Assembly (NCBI RefSeq): GCF_938045595.1
Contig: NZ_CALIBB010000012.1
Coordinates: 1 to 16,976, forward strand
Length of the DNA stretch: 16,976 nucleotides
Source of the DNA: an uncultured Campylobacter sp.
Lineage (GTDB): Bacteria; Campylobacterota; Campylobacteria; Campylobacterales; Campylobacteraceae
Reading direction: 5' to 3'
Both the position numbers and the translations under genes were made by a program. Shown here one piece after another: positions 10,845 through 16,450 of the stretch; within the stretch, counting starts at the first letter, position 1, and each line of letters begins with the position of its first letter. The notes below the pieces were generated by a model. It saw only the letters and a program-made list of their open reading frames with translations. It was not told where the DNA came from and did not search any database.

Positions 10845-10893
10845 ATAGGCAAATTTTAAAATTTACGCTTCTGAAATTTTGCTAGGAGAGGCA

Positions 10894-11481
10894 ATGAATC
10901 TTGTTTTATTCGACTTTGACGGCACGATCACGCGAGATGATTCACTGCTTGAGTTCGTCGCCTACGTAGTCGGATTTAAGAAATTTTTTCGCGGGATTTT
11001 GGTGCTATCGCCCATTTTAGCGGCGTATAAGCTAGGCCTTGCGAGCAATAATTTTACGCGCAGAAAGCTTCTAGGCTACTTTTTTGCGGGCATGAGCGCC
11101 GATAAATTCGATAAAATTTGCAAAAAATACTCCACCACCCACATCGAAGATATCCTAAAACAAAGCGCGATGGACAAGATCGCAAGCTACAAAGCCGCGG
11201 GCGATAAAATCGTCATCGTCACCGCCTCGCTCGAAGACTGGCTGCGTCCGTGGTGCGATGCGCAGGGCTTAGAGCTTTTAGGCACTAAAATACGGCGCAA
11301 AGGCGGCATCATCACGGGCGAGATCGAGGGGCAGAACTGCTACGGCGCGCAAAAGGTCGCTCGCGTGCGCGCAGCATATGACGTGAGCGCGTTTGATCGC
11401 GTCATCGCTTACGGCGACAGCAGAGGCGATCGCGAGATGCTCGAGTTTGCCGATGAGGCGCACTACAAGGCGTTTGAGTAA
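10894..11481 (+). CDS. HAD-family phosphatase, subfamily IB (SerB-like)
   Basis: This 195-residue protein belongs to the haloacid dehalogenase superfamily, subfamily IB, which includes phosphoserine phosphatase and lipid or sugar phosphatases. Motif I is FDFDGT with the nucleophile Asp7 and acid Asp9. Motif II is the serine of VTAS, a lysine follows before motif IV (GAQKVARV), and motif IV is YGDSRGDREML. A helical cap of about 80 residues between motifs I and II contains a hydrophobic stretch, FFRGILVLSPILAAYKLGL, typical of IB members. The substrate cannot be read from sequence. The ATG at 10894 is chosen over an in-frame TTG at 10879 because AGGAGAGG at 10884-10891 lies directly before it. 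The gene stands alone between the typA terminator and a long gene-free region. Confidence 0.85.
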   Translation: MNLVLFDFDGTITRDDSLLEFVAYVVGFKKFFRGILVLSPILAAYKLGLASNNFTRRKLLGYFFAGMSADKFDKICKKYSTTHIEDILKQSAMDKIASYKAAGDKIVIVTASLEDWLRPWCDAQGLELLGTKIRRKGGIITGEIEGQNCYGAQKVARVRAAYDVSAFDRVIAYGDSRGDREMLEFADEAHYKAFE

Positions 11482-11920
11482 AATTTAACGCTGAAAGCTA
11501 ATAGTATCTGCGGCGACTGCGCTTTTGCTGAGAGCTAGATTTCTCCTCACGCAGAATTTTATCCTTTTAAATTTATCGCGCTTATCTGCGGAATTCTATA
11601 CCGCACGATAAATTTTATATTTTATCACAGCGCAAAAGCCATGAGTTACGAAATTGTGTTGCAGCACGGGATTTTAAAATTCTTGGTGCAGATAAAATTC
11701 TAAAATTCCGTCGTGCATAAAATTTTAAAATTTTATCGTAGCGTGGAATTTCGTTCCGAATAGAATAGATATTTTGAAACCGAGCGTAAGATAAAATTTA
11801 AAATTTTACGGAATTTATTGGTTGCCAAAATTTCAAAATTTGCAGATTTCAGAATTCCACTCGCCGTGTGCGAAGCGGAATTTTAAAATTTCAAAATTCC
11901 GCGCCTTAGAATTCTAAGGT
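11482..11920. other. Gene-free AT-rich spacer with many palindromes
   Basis: No credible gene was found in these 439 bases. The stretch is built from recurring AATTTTAAAATT-type words. It contains a perfect 20-bp palindrome at 11717-11736 and a 10-bp stem with an 8-base loop at 11875-11902 (GCGGAATTTT / AAAATTCCGC). A perfect 16-bp palindrome, CCTTAGAATTCTAAGG, lies at 11904-11919. The last one abuts the stop codon of the minus-strand binding-protein gene and may help end its transcript, though no U run follows. The HAD gene and the binding-protein gene converge here. Confidence 0.6.
11904..11919. repeat. Perfect 16-bp palindrome at the end of the first binding-protein gene
   Basis: CCTTAGAATTCTAAGG is an exact palindrome one base beyond the TAG stop of the minus-strand gene ending at 11921. 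A second hairpin (11875-11902) follows in the direction of transcription. Together they may stabilise the mRNA 3' end or act as a weak terminator. No T run supports classical intrinsic termination. Confidence 0.5.
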
Positions 11921-12733
11921 CTAAAGCATATTATAAATTCCGTCTAGCAGGAAGTATTTTTTATCCGCAGTGCCGCGATAAAACGGCTCGAAAGTGTCCT
12001 CATAAGCCTTTTTGAAAAAGCCCTCTTTGCTTAGCTTGATTAGATCGGCATTGATGAAATCAAGCAGGCTTTGATTGCCTTTTTGCACGCCGACGCCTAA
12101 GAATTCCGCCGCGCCTAGGTTTTTAAACGGCACTTCGAGCGTATCGTCCACGACGGCATAGGCTAGGACGATGATGTTGTCGTTGGCGTAGCCGTCGGCT
12201 CTGCCGTCCTTCATCATCGCATAGCACTCGGAGGTATTTTTGCAGTAAACTAAATTACTAAATTTCTCTTTGCGTAGATAGCGCTCGGTCATCGAGCCGT
12301 TGGGATTTTTTTCGATTGAAATTCTCATATCACGAACCTGTGCGAAGTCCTTCACTTGATCCTCTTTACGCGTTACAATGCCAAAATTTACCGATAGATA
12401 CGGAAGTGAGAAATCCACCTGCTTCTTACGCTCTTGCGTAATCATAAAGGTGCCGATAACCATATCGACCTTGTTATTTTTCAAAAACGGGATTCTCTCG
12501 CCTGCGGTGACGGCTACGAACTGCACTTCGCCCTTTTTATCGCCGAAAATGTCTTTGGCGATTGAGCTAGCAAGCTCGATTTCAAAGCCCTCAAACTTGC
12601 CGTTATTAGACTCGCTTAGCGGCGGACGACCTTCGCGCACGCCTACTCTGATAACCCCTGCCTGCCTGATTTCATCTAGTGTATTTGCAAAAATGCTAGC
12701 GCAAAATAAGGCTAAAATAAAAAGTAATCTCAT
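11921..12733 (-). CDS. Periplasmic amino-acid-binding protein (SBP family 3), paralogue A
   Basis: This 270-residue protein is the periplasmic ligand-binding component of a polar amino acid ABC transporter, or a sensor-type relative. Residues 1-16 (ending CASIFA) form a signal peptide. The mature protein shows the family pattern VIRVGVREGRPP, GKFEGFEIELA, KVDMVIGTFMITQERKKQVDFSLPY (with Arg102 at the usual carboxylate-binding place) and DGRADGYANDN. Asp185 in the last motif is the usual alpha-amino ligand. The loop that normally reads GTT is replaced by NPNGSM. A cysteine pair, Cys164 and Cys170, could form a disulfide. A TATAAT (12770-12765) and an AGGGGG ribosome-binding site (12745-12740) precede the ATG. 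It shares about 70% identity with the neighbour, by hand count. No permease or ATPase gene is nearby, so the transporter partner and ligand are unknown. Confidence 0.9.
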   Translation of the reverse strand: MRLLFILALFCASIFANTLDEIRQAGVIRVGVREGRPPLSESNNGKFEGFEIELASSIAKDIFGDKKGEVQFVAVTAGERIPFLKNNKVDMVIGTFMITQERKKQVDFSLPYLSVNFGIVTRKEDQVKDFAQVRDMRISIEKNPNGSMTERYLRKEKFSNLVYCKNTSECYAMMKDGRADGYANDNIIVLAYAVVDDTLEVPFKNLGAAEFLGVGVQKGNQSLLDFINADLIKLSKEGFFKKAYEDTFEPFYRGTADKKYFLLDGIYNML

Positions 12734-12739
12734 AAAAAG

Positions 12740-12770
12740 CCCCCTACTTTTTAGTTTTGAAATAATTATA
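12740..12770 (-). promoter_or_regulatory. Promoter and ribosome-binding site of paralogue A
   Basis: On the minus strand TATAAT spans 12770-12765, preceded by GTGC, giving a start near 12758. AGGGGG at 12745-12740 lies six bases before the ATG. Paralogue A thus has its own promoter and is not simply read through from paralogue B. Confidence 0.65.
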
Positions 12771-12959
12771 GCACTATATATTTTAGAGAAAATAAATGCA
12801 AGCGGTTTAAAATTTAATTACCGCGCGTATGTAGGTTTGAAATTTAGGGGCGAAGTGGGGATTTAAAATTTAGCGAATTTGAAAAATTTTAAATCCCAAG
12901 ATTTATTCGTTATGCAAACTGCCTTCGATAAATTTTATATTTTAATTCCTAGCTCGCTT

Positions 12960-13763
12960 TTATAGCAAGTCATAAATTCCATCTAAAAGGAAGTATTTTT
13001 TATCCGCCGTACCGCGGTAAAAAGGCTCGAAAGTGTCCTGATAAGCCTTTTTGAAAAAGCCCTCTTTGCTTAGTTTTACAAGCTCTGCGTTGATGAAATC
13101 AAGTAGCTCCTTATTTCCTTTTTGCACGCCAATACCGATGAAATCGGGCTTACCGAAGTTTTGAAACGGTACTTCGAGCGTATCGTCCACGACGGCGTAG
13201 GCTAGCACCGTGATATTTAGATTGACGTATCCGTCGGCTTTGCCGTCACGGATCATCGCGTAGCATTCGCTTGTGTTTTTGCAGTAGCTTACGTTGCTAA
13301 ATTTCTCTTTTTTGAGGTAATTATCTACGGTCGTGCCCTCTTCGGTTATGAGCCTCATATCGCGCAAACGCGATATATCTTTGATGGCGTCCGCTTTGCG
13401 AGTTAGTACGCCGAGATTGGTCGAAAAATACGGCATCGAGAAGTCTACATGATTTTTGCGCGCCGAATCGATTACGAAGGTAGCTGCAACTATATCGACT
13501 TTATTATTGACTAGATACGAGACGCGATCGGCGGCGCTTAGAGAGACGAACTGCACTTCGCCTTGTTTGGCACCGAAAATCGCCTTTGCGATCGCATTGG
13601 CAAGCTCGATCTCAAAGCCTTCAAATTTACCACCGCTAATCTCGCTAAAAGGCGGTCTGCCGTCTCTGACGCCTACTCTAATGACGCCGCTATTTCTGAT
13701 CTCTTGCAGCGTGTTTGCAAAAAGCCCCGCACAAAGCAAGATCAAAGTAAAAAGTAGTTTCAT
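12960..13763 (-). CDS. Periplasmic amino-acid-binding protein (SBP family 3), paralogue B
   Basis: This 267-residue tandem paralogue of the gene at 11921-12733 has the same architecture: signal peptide 1-16 (CAGLFA), VIRVGVRDGRPPFS, GKFEGFEIELA, Arg102 in DSARKNHVDFSMPY, and the cysteine pair in YCKNTSECYAM. It keeps the canonical GTTVDNYL loop that paralogue A has lost. However, the family aspartate at the amino-binding position is replaced: its DGKADGYVNLN has Leu182 where A has Asp185. The ligand probably differs from that of A. The last 119 residues match A at 96 positions by hand count, far more closely than the N-terminal half. AAAGGAG at 13776-13770 is a strong ribosome-binding site, and TAGAAT at 13802-13797 is a fair -10. 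As with A, no transporter membrane genes are present. Confidence 0.9.
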   Translation of the reverse strand: MKLLFTLILLCAGLFANTLQEIRNSGVIRVGVRDGRPPFSEISGGKFEGFEIELANAIAKAIFGAKQGEVQFVSLSAADRVSYLVNNKVDIVAATFVIDSARKNHVDFSMPYFSTNLGVLTRKADAIKDISRLRDMRLITEEGTTVDNYLKKEKFSNVSYCKNTSECYAMIRDGKADGYVNLNITVLAYAVVDDTLEVPFQNFGKPDFIGIGVQKGNKELLDFINAELVKLSKEGFFKKAYQDTFEPFYRGTADKKYFLLDGIYDLL

Positions 13764-13769
13764 TTGCCG

Positions 13770-13802
13770 CTCCTTTGTTTAGGTTATTTACGGCTAATTC
13801 TA
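13770..13802 (-). promoter_or_regulatory. Candidate promoter and ribosome-binding site of paralogue B
   Basis: The minus strand carries TAGAAT at 13802-13797 (one mismatch to TATAAT) and AAAGGAG at 13776-13770. This promoter is back to back with the TATAAT of the plus-strand lipoprotein gene, about 100 bp away. Confidence 0.45.
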
Positions 13803-13901
13803 GCGAAATTAAAATCAAAAGGTGCTTTTTTAGGCTAAATTTATTTGCCGTTTGCTTTTTATGAAATTTCAAGACGCCGTTAAATTTAGCCTTAGATTTG
13901 A

Positions 13902-13927
13902 TATAATCGCGCAAAATTTAAGCGAGG
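13902..13927 (+). promoter_or_regulatory. Lipoprotein gene promoter and ribosome-binding site
   Basis: TATAAT at 13902-13907, preceded by TTGA, predicts a transcript start near 13914. A GAGG ribosome-binding site lies at 13924-13927. This places the start codon at 13933 and rules out the in-frame upstream extension back to 13852, which would lie before the transcript start. Confidence 0.65.
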
Positions 13928-13932
13928 GCAAT

Positions 13933-14889
13933 ATGAAAAATTTTATCTTTTTGTGGCTTTTACTTGCGGGCTGCGCTTTCGGTGCCGCTAAAGAGGATGC
14001 GGCGACTTCTACTACGCAGCAGGTGGCGTCAAATTTGCCGCAGCCAAATTTTGAGGTCGTATATGACGATAACGCCAGCGACGAGCAGATCGATGCGGGC
14101 TTGGATGCGCTTTTAGAATTCGCGGCGCAAAACAGGGGCAGGATCGACGAGGATTTCGGGGAGTTTAAAGATAGAATTTTCACCGCTTTTATTTTTAATC
14201 CGAAGGTACTGCGAAATTCAAAATTCGACTTCGAGCGGATAGAAAAAATCCTTAAATTTAAACTAAATCTCAATTACGGCGGAGACGGCGGTTATTTCTC
14301 GCCGCTAAAGCTCGCGATCTTTTTCGGCTCGAAATTTAGCAGCGAGATAGCGAAGCTTTACCATTTTGATAAAGCCGATGCGATGCGGCTTTTAGAGCTT
14401 TTGGTGCGAAACGGCGCGGACGTCAAGGCTAGCGGGCTGCTGCGAGATGCCGCGGCAAACGATAATTTCGAGGCATTTAAGTTTTTGATCGCAAACGGCG
14501 CGCGAGATACGAAAGACGTGGTCGGCTCGGTTGCGGGCAGCGAATTAATATTTTTAAGCGACAATAACGTTTCCATTCTCGGATATAAAGAGGCGCTGCC
14601 GCTTGCTGCGAGGGAGTTTGCCGCGGGCACCAAATTTAAAGAATTCCGCGATGGGAGATTATGCTATTTGGACGAAATTTTAAAATTCCAAAGCTTTGCA
14701 AGCATCGATAAAAAGGAGATCGAAACGCTTATCAAAGTAGCTGTGGTGCTGGATGACGAGATGACGGCGGAGTTTTTGCTCTCTCGCGGCCTTTGCAAGC
14801 AGAAGGGGCTTTGCGAGTTTCTAAAAGTGCAGGCAAAAACTTACGACGCTGCAAAAATTTCTAAAATTTTAAGCCGCAAAGAGAAGTAA
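13933..14889 (+). CDS. Putative lipoprotein with ankyrin-like repeats
   Basis: The 318-residue product begins MKNFIFLWLLLAGCAFG, a lipoprotein signal with the lipobox LAGC and lipidated Cys14. Alanine at +2 would allow transport to the outer membrane. After a Thr/Gln-rich linker (about 20-38) the rest is helical. Residues about 120-195 contain ankyrin-like units: a region ending LLELLVRNGADVKASGLL, then RDAAANDNFEAFKFLIANGAR. A further degenerate unit lies near AEFLLSRGLCKQKG close to the C-terminus. Ankyrin repeats mediate protein-protein contacts; the partner is not visible. The start at 13933 is set by the signal peptide and by a TATAAT at 13902-13907. I do not know a named family. It is divergent from the binding-protein pair, which is also periplasmic, but shared function is only an inference. 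Confidence 0.75.
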   Translation: MKNFIFLWLLLAGCAFGAAKEDAATSTTQQVASNLPQPNFEVVYDDNASDEQIDAGLDALLEFAAQNRGRIDEDFGEFKDRIFTAFIFNPKVLRNSKFDFERIEKILKFKLNLNYGGDGGYFSPLKLAIFFGSKFSSEIAKLYHFDKADAMRLLELLVRNGADVKASGLLRDAAANDNFEAFKFLIANGARDTKDVVGSVAGSELIFLSDNNVSILGYKEALPLAAREFAAGTKFKEFRDGRLCYLDEILKFQSFASIDKKEIETLIKVAVVLDDEMTAEFLLSRGLCKQKGLCEFLKVQAKTYDAAKISKILSRKEK

Positions 14890-15186
14890 ATTTTAAAATT
14901 TGAGCAGCTACGGCGTGGCAAGCGGATAAAATCGCTATTATAATTGCGCCAGTCGCAGCCGCCCTACTTTGTCATTTAACGCGAGCGAAAAAGCAAAATT
15001 TGTTCCGCCTAACCTACTCTCCTCCGCTTATCAAACAGCTCGCTATTAAGTTCATTCGAGATAAATTTTAATGTATTTGCCAGACAGCGCGGCGGCGAAG
15101 GTAAATTTTAAAATTTAATCAATATAAAGGACAAATTTAAGTGCCATTGTTATATAATTTATCTTATTTTTAAAAAGGAGTTTGAG
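14890..15186. other. Spacer between lipoprotein and DUF805 genes, with an orphan -10-like site
   Basis: No protein gene is supported here. A perfect TATAAT at 14939-14944 lies about 240 bases before the next start codon and could drive an unannotated small transcript or a long leader. The downstream TATAAT at 15153-15158 is the more obvious promoter of the next gene. No tRNA or known riboswitch pattern was recognised. Confidence 0.4.
15153..15180 (+). promoter_or_regulatory. DUF805 gene promoter and ribosome-binding site
   Basis: TATAAT at 15153-15158 predicts a start near 15165. AAAAAGGAG ending at 15180 is a strong ribosome-binding site six bases before the ATG at 15187. Confidence 0.7.
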
Positions 15187-15594
15187 ATGACTTTTATAGA
15201 GTCTGTTCGCACTTGTCTCAAAGAGAATTATTGCAATTTTGAGGGGCGTGCACCACGTTCAGAGTACTGGTGGTTTGCATTATTTGCGGCACTTTTAGGA
15301 ATCGTAACGTTAGTATTGGATGGCTTTTTAGGCACCTATGCCGTTACGAGTTCCGGTAGAATGATCGGTTTCATTAACTCAATCTTTTTATTGGCAATAC
15401 TTTTACCTTCTATCGCCGTAGCGGTAAGGCGCCTGCACGATACCGATAGAAGCGGCTGGTTTTATCTGTTAATTTTTGTCCCGATAATAGGTTCGATCGT
15501 ATTGATCGTATTTTTTATCCAGCAAGGCACTAACGGAGGCAACCGCTTTGGAGACGATTCGTTGCGACCTGCAAGCAGAGGCTCTATTTTTTAA
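15187..15594 (+). CDS. DUF805 family inner-membrane protein
   Basis: This 135-residue protein matches the DUF805 family, small inner-membrane proteins of unknown function (E. coli YhaH/YhaI type). The N-terminal family motif NFEGRAPRSEYWWFALF lies at 17-33. The second signature RRLHDTDRSGWFYLLIFVPIIG at 81-102 and the ending GTNGGNRFGDDSL are also typical. Three hydrophobic segments are predicted at about 28-46, 60-80 and 91-113. The length is normal and the gene looks intact. It has its own TATAAT promoter and a following terminator, so it is probably transcribed alone. Nothing in the surroundings reveals its role. Confidence 0.92.
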   Translation: MTFIESVRTCLKENYCNFEGRAPRSEYWWFALFAALLGIVTLVLDGFLGTYAVTSSGRMIGFINSIFLLAILLPSIAVAVRRLHDTDRSGWFYLLIFVPIIGSIVLIVFFIQQGTNGGNRFGDDSLRPASRGSIF

Positions 15595-15642
15595 TCCATA
15601 GCTTTGCAGCACATACATAAGCTTCGCAAATAAGCTAAATTT

Positions 15643-15678
15643 AGGGCTAATCCCATTTTGGGTTTAGCCCTTTGTCTT
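15643..15678 (+). terminator. Intrinsic terminator after the DUF805 gene
   Basis: AGGGCTAATCCC (15643-15654) pairs with GGGTTTAGCCCT (15660-15671) with one mismatch around a 5-base loop. TTTGTCTT follows. It is well placed to end the DUF805 transcript. Read on the minus strand it could also act on the convergent Crp/Fnr gene, though the T run there is poorer. Confidence 0.75.
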
Positions 15679-15710
15679 ATGAGGCGGTTCCGCTTAAAAT
15701 AATCCTTTTC

Positions 15711-15724
15711 GTCTAAATTTAGAC
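15711..15724. repeat. Perfect 14-bp palindrome downstream of the Crp/Fnr gene
   Basis: GTCTAAATTTAGAC is an exact palindrome 18 bases past the stop of the minus-strand regulator gene. It may be part of that gene's 3' end structure or a protein-binding site. Its sequence shares no core with the GTCGC palindrome at 16377-16390. Confidence 0.4.
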
Positions 15725-15741
15725 CGCGGCGCAGATCCAAA

Positions 15742-16323
15742 CTATAAAATTTTAATCCTATTGCCCTTTAATTTCACGATCTTTTTGTCATTTACTAGCT
15801 TCGTAATCGCCGAGGAGACGTTTTGGCGAGGCGCTCCAAGTAGGCTTGCCAGCGTCATTATATTAAAGGGAAGCTCCACGATCTTATCTGCGTTTGCGAT
15901 GCGATTTAAAAAATTTAAAATCCGCGTCTGGATTTTTGCAAAGACGATCTCTTTGATCAAAATCCGCTGTGAGTAGATATTTTTGATAAGCGCGTTTATG
16001 ATCGAGCTTGCAAACTCGTCTCCAAGCAGCTCGAAAAGCTCCGAGATATTGATCTGCAGCGTCTCGCAGTCGCTTAAAATTTCAAGGCTCGTGTTTTTAT
16101 CCAAGCAGACGTAGGCGCCGCTTTTTACGAAGCTAAAGATAAATTCCTTGCCGTTTTCGTAGCAGTTTAGCTTCGCCCTGCCGCGCAGCAGAATGATAAA
16201 TTTAAACTTCTGCGCGTAGATCACGTCGCCGTGAGCGTAGCTTTCGCGCCTAAATTTAGCAATCCGCTCCTTACTTAAAAAGTCGAATTTCTCGCTGTAA
16301 TCGTTATTTAGTCTATCTATCAT
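15742..16323 (-). CDS. Crp/Fnr-family transcriptional regulator
   Basis: This 193-residue protein has the two-domain Crp/Fnr plan. A cyclic-nucleotide-binding-like beta-roll spans about 20-95, including SYAHGDVIYAQ and KFIILLRGRAKLNCYENGKEF. A long dimer helix follows at about 105-140, then a winged helix at about 148-193. Its helix-turn-helix reads TLASLLGAPRQNVSSAITKLVNDKKI. Cysteines occur at 54, 73 and 86, without the N-terminal cluster spacing of FNR, so iron-sulfur oxygen sensing is unlikely from sequence. The cAMP-binding motif of CRP is also absent. In C. jejuni a relative of similar size (NssR) responds to nitrosative stress; whether this is an orthologue cannot be decided here. It is divergent from a periplasmic cytochrome gene whose promoter bears a matching palindrome, making that gene its likely target. 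Confidence 0.88.
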   Translation of the reverse strand: MIDRLNNDYSEKFDFLSKERIAKFRRESYAHGDVIYAQKFKFIILLRGRAKLNCYENGKEFIFSFVKSGAYVCLDKNTSLEILSDCETLQINISELFELLGDEFASSIINALIKNIYSQRILIKEIVFAKIQTRILNFLNRIANADKIVELPFNIMTLASLLGAPRQNVSSAITKLVNDKKIVKLKGNRIKIL

Positions 16324-16336
16324 AGTAGCTCTTTGC

Positions 16337-16359
16337 GTAAAATTTCACGTAAATTTTAC
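16337..16359. promoter_or_regulatory. Inverted repeat in the leader of the Crp/Fnr gene
   Basis: GTAAAATTT (16337-16345) and AAATTTTAC (16351-16359) form a perfect 9-bp dyad around CACGT. Its centre is about 25 bases before the regulator's start codon, where a repressor or a self-regulating protein would block transcription. The arms are AT-rich, and such words are frequent in this genome, so the support is moderate. Confidence 0.4.
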
Positions 16360-16376
16360 ATAAAAAGGATAAATTC

Positions 16377-16390
16377 GTCGCAATCGCGAC
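16377..16390. promoter_or_regulatory. Candidate Crp/Fnr-type operator GTCGC-N4-GCGAC
   Basis: The perfect 5-4-5 palindrome GTCGC-AATC-GCGAC has exactly the half-site spacing of FNR and CRP sites (TTGAT-N4-ATCAA type) but a GC-rich core in an otherwise AT-rich spacer. Its centre, 16383.5, is 41.5 bp upstream of the cytochrome start site predicted from TATAAT at 16413-16418. That is the classic activating position for Crp/Fnr proteins. The regulator encoded next door is the natural candidate to bind it. Confidence 0.55.
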
Positions 16391-16412
16391 AAATTTAAAT
16401 TTATCTTTGATT

Positions 16413-16418
16413 TATAAT
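16413..16418 (+). promoter_or_regulatory. -10 box of the cytochrome gene
   Basis: TATAAT preceded by TTTGATT gives a predicted start near 16425. AAAGGA at about 16439-16444 is the ribosome-binding site for the ATG at 16451. No -35 consensus is seen, and the position is occupied by the candidate operator region. Confidence 0.65.
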
Positions 16419-16450
16419 TCGCGTTAAAGACAACCTAGAAAGGATACTTT

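Noticed and set aside
10879..10893. Five-codon extension of the HAD phosphatase from TTG
   Set aside because: AGGAGAGG lies inside the extension, just before the ATG at 10894, and motif I sits at the usual distance from that ATG.
11875..11902. Intrinsic terminator of paralogue A
   Set aside because: The stem is good but no T run follows on the minus strand, so it is kept only as a structured spacer element.
12378..12866. Plus-strand open frame opposite paralogue A and its promoter
   Set aside because: The composition is that of a reversed binding-protein gene, and it crosses the TATAAT and ribosome-binding site of paralogue A.
13852..13932. In-frame N-terminal extension of the lipoprotein gene from a TTG codon
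   Set aside because: The signal peptide with lipobox starts at the ATG at 13933, and a TATAAT at 13902-13907 places the transcript start after the extension begins.
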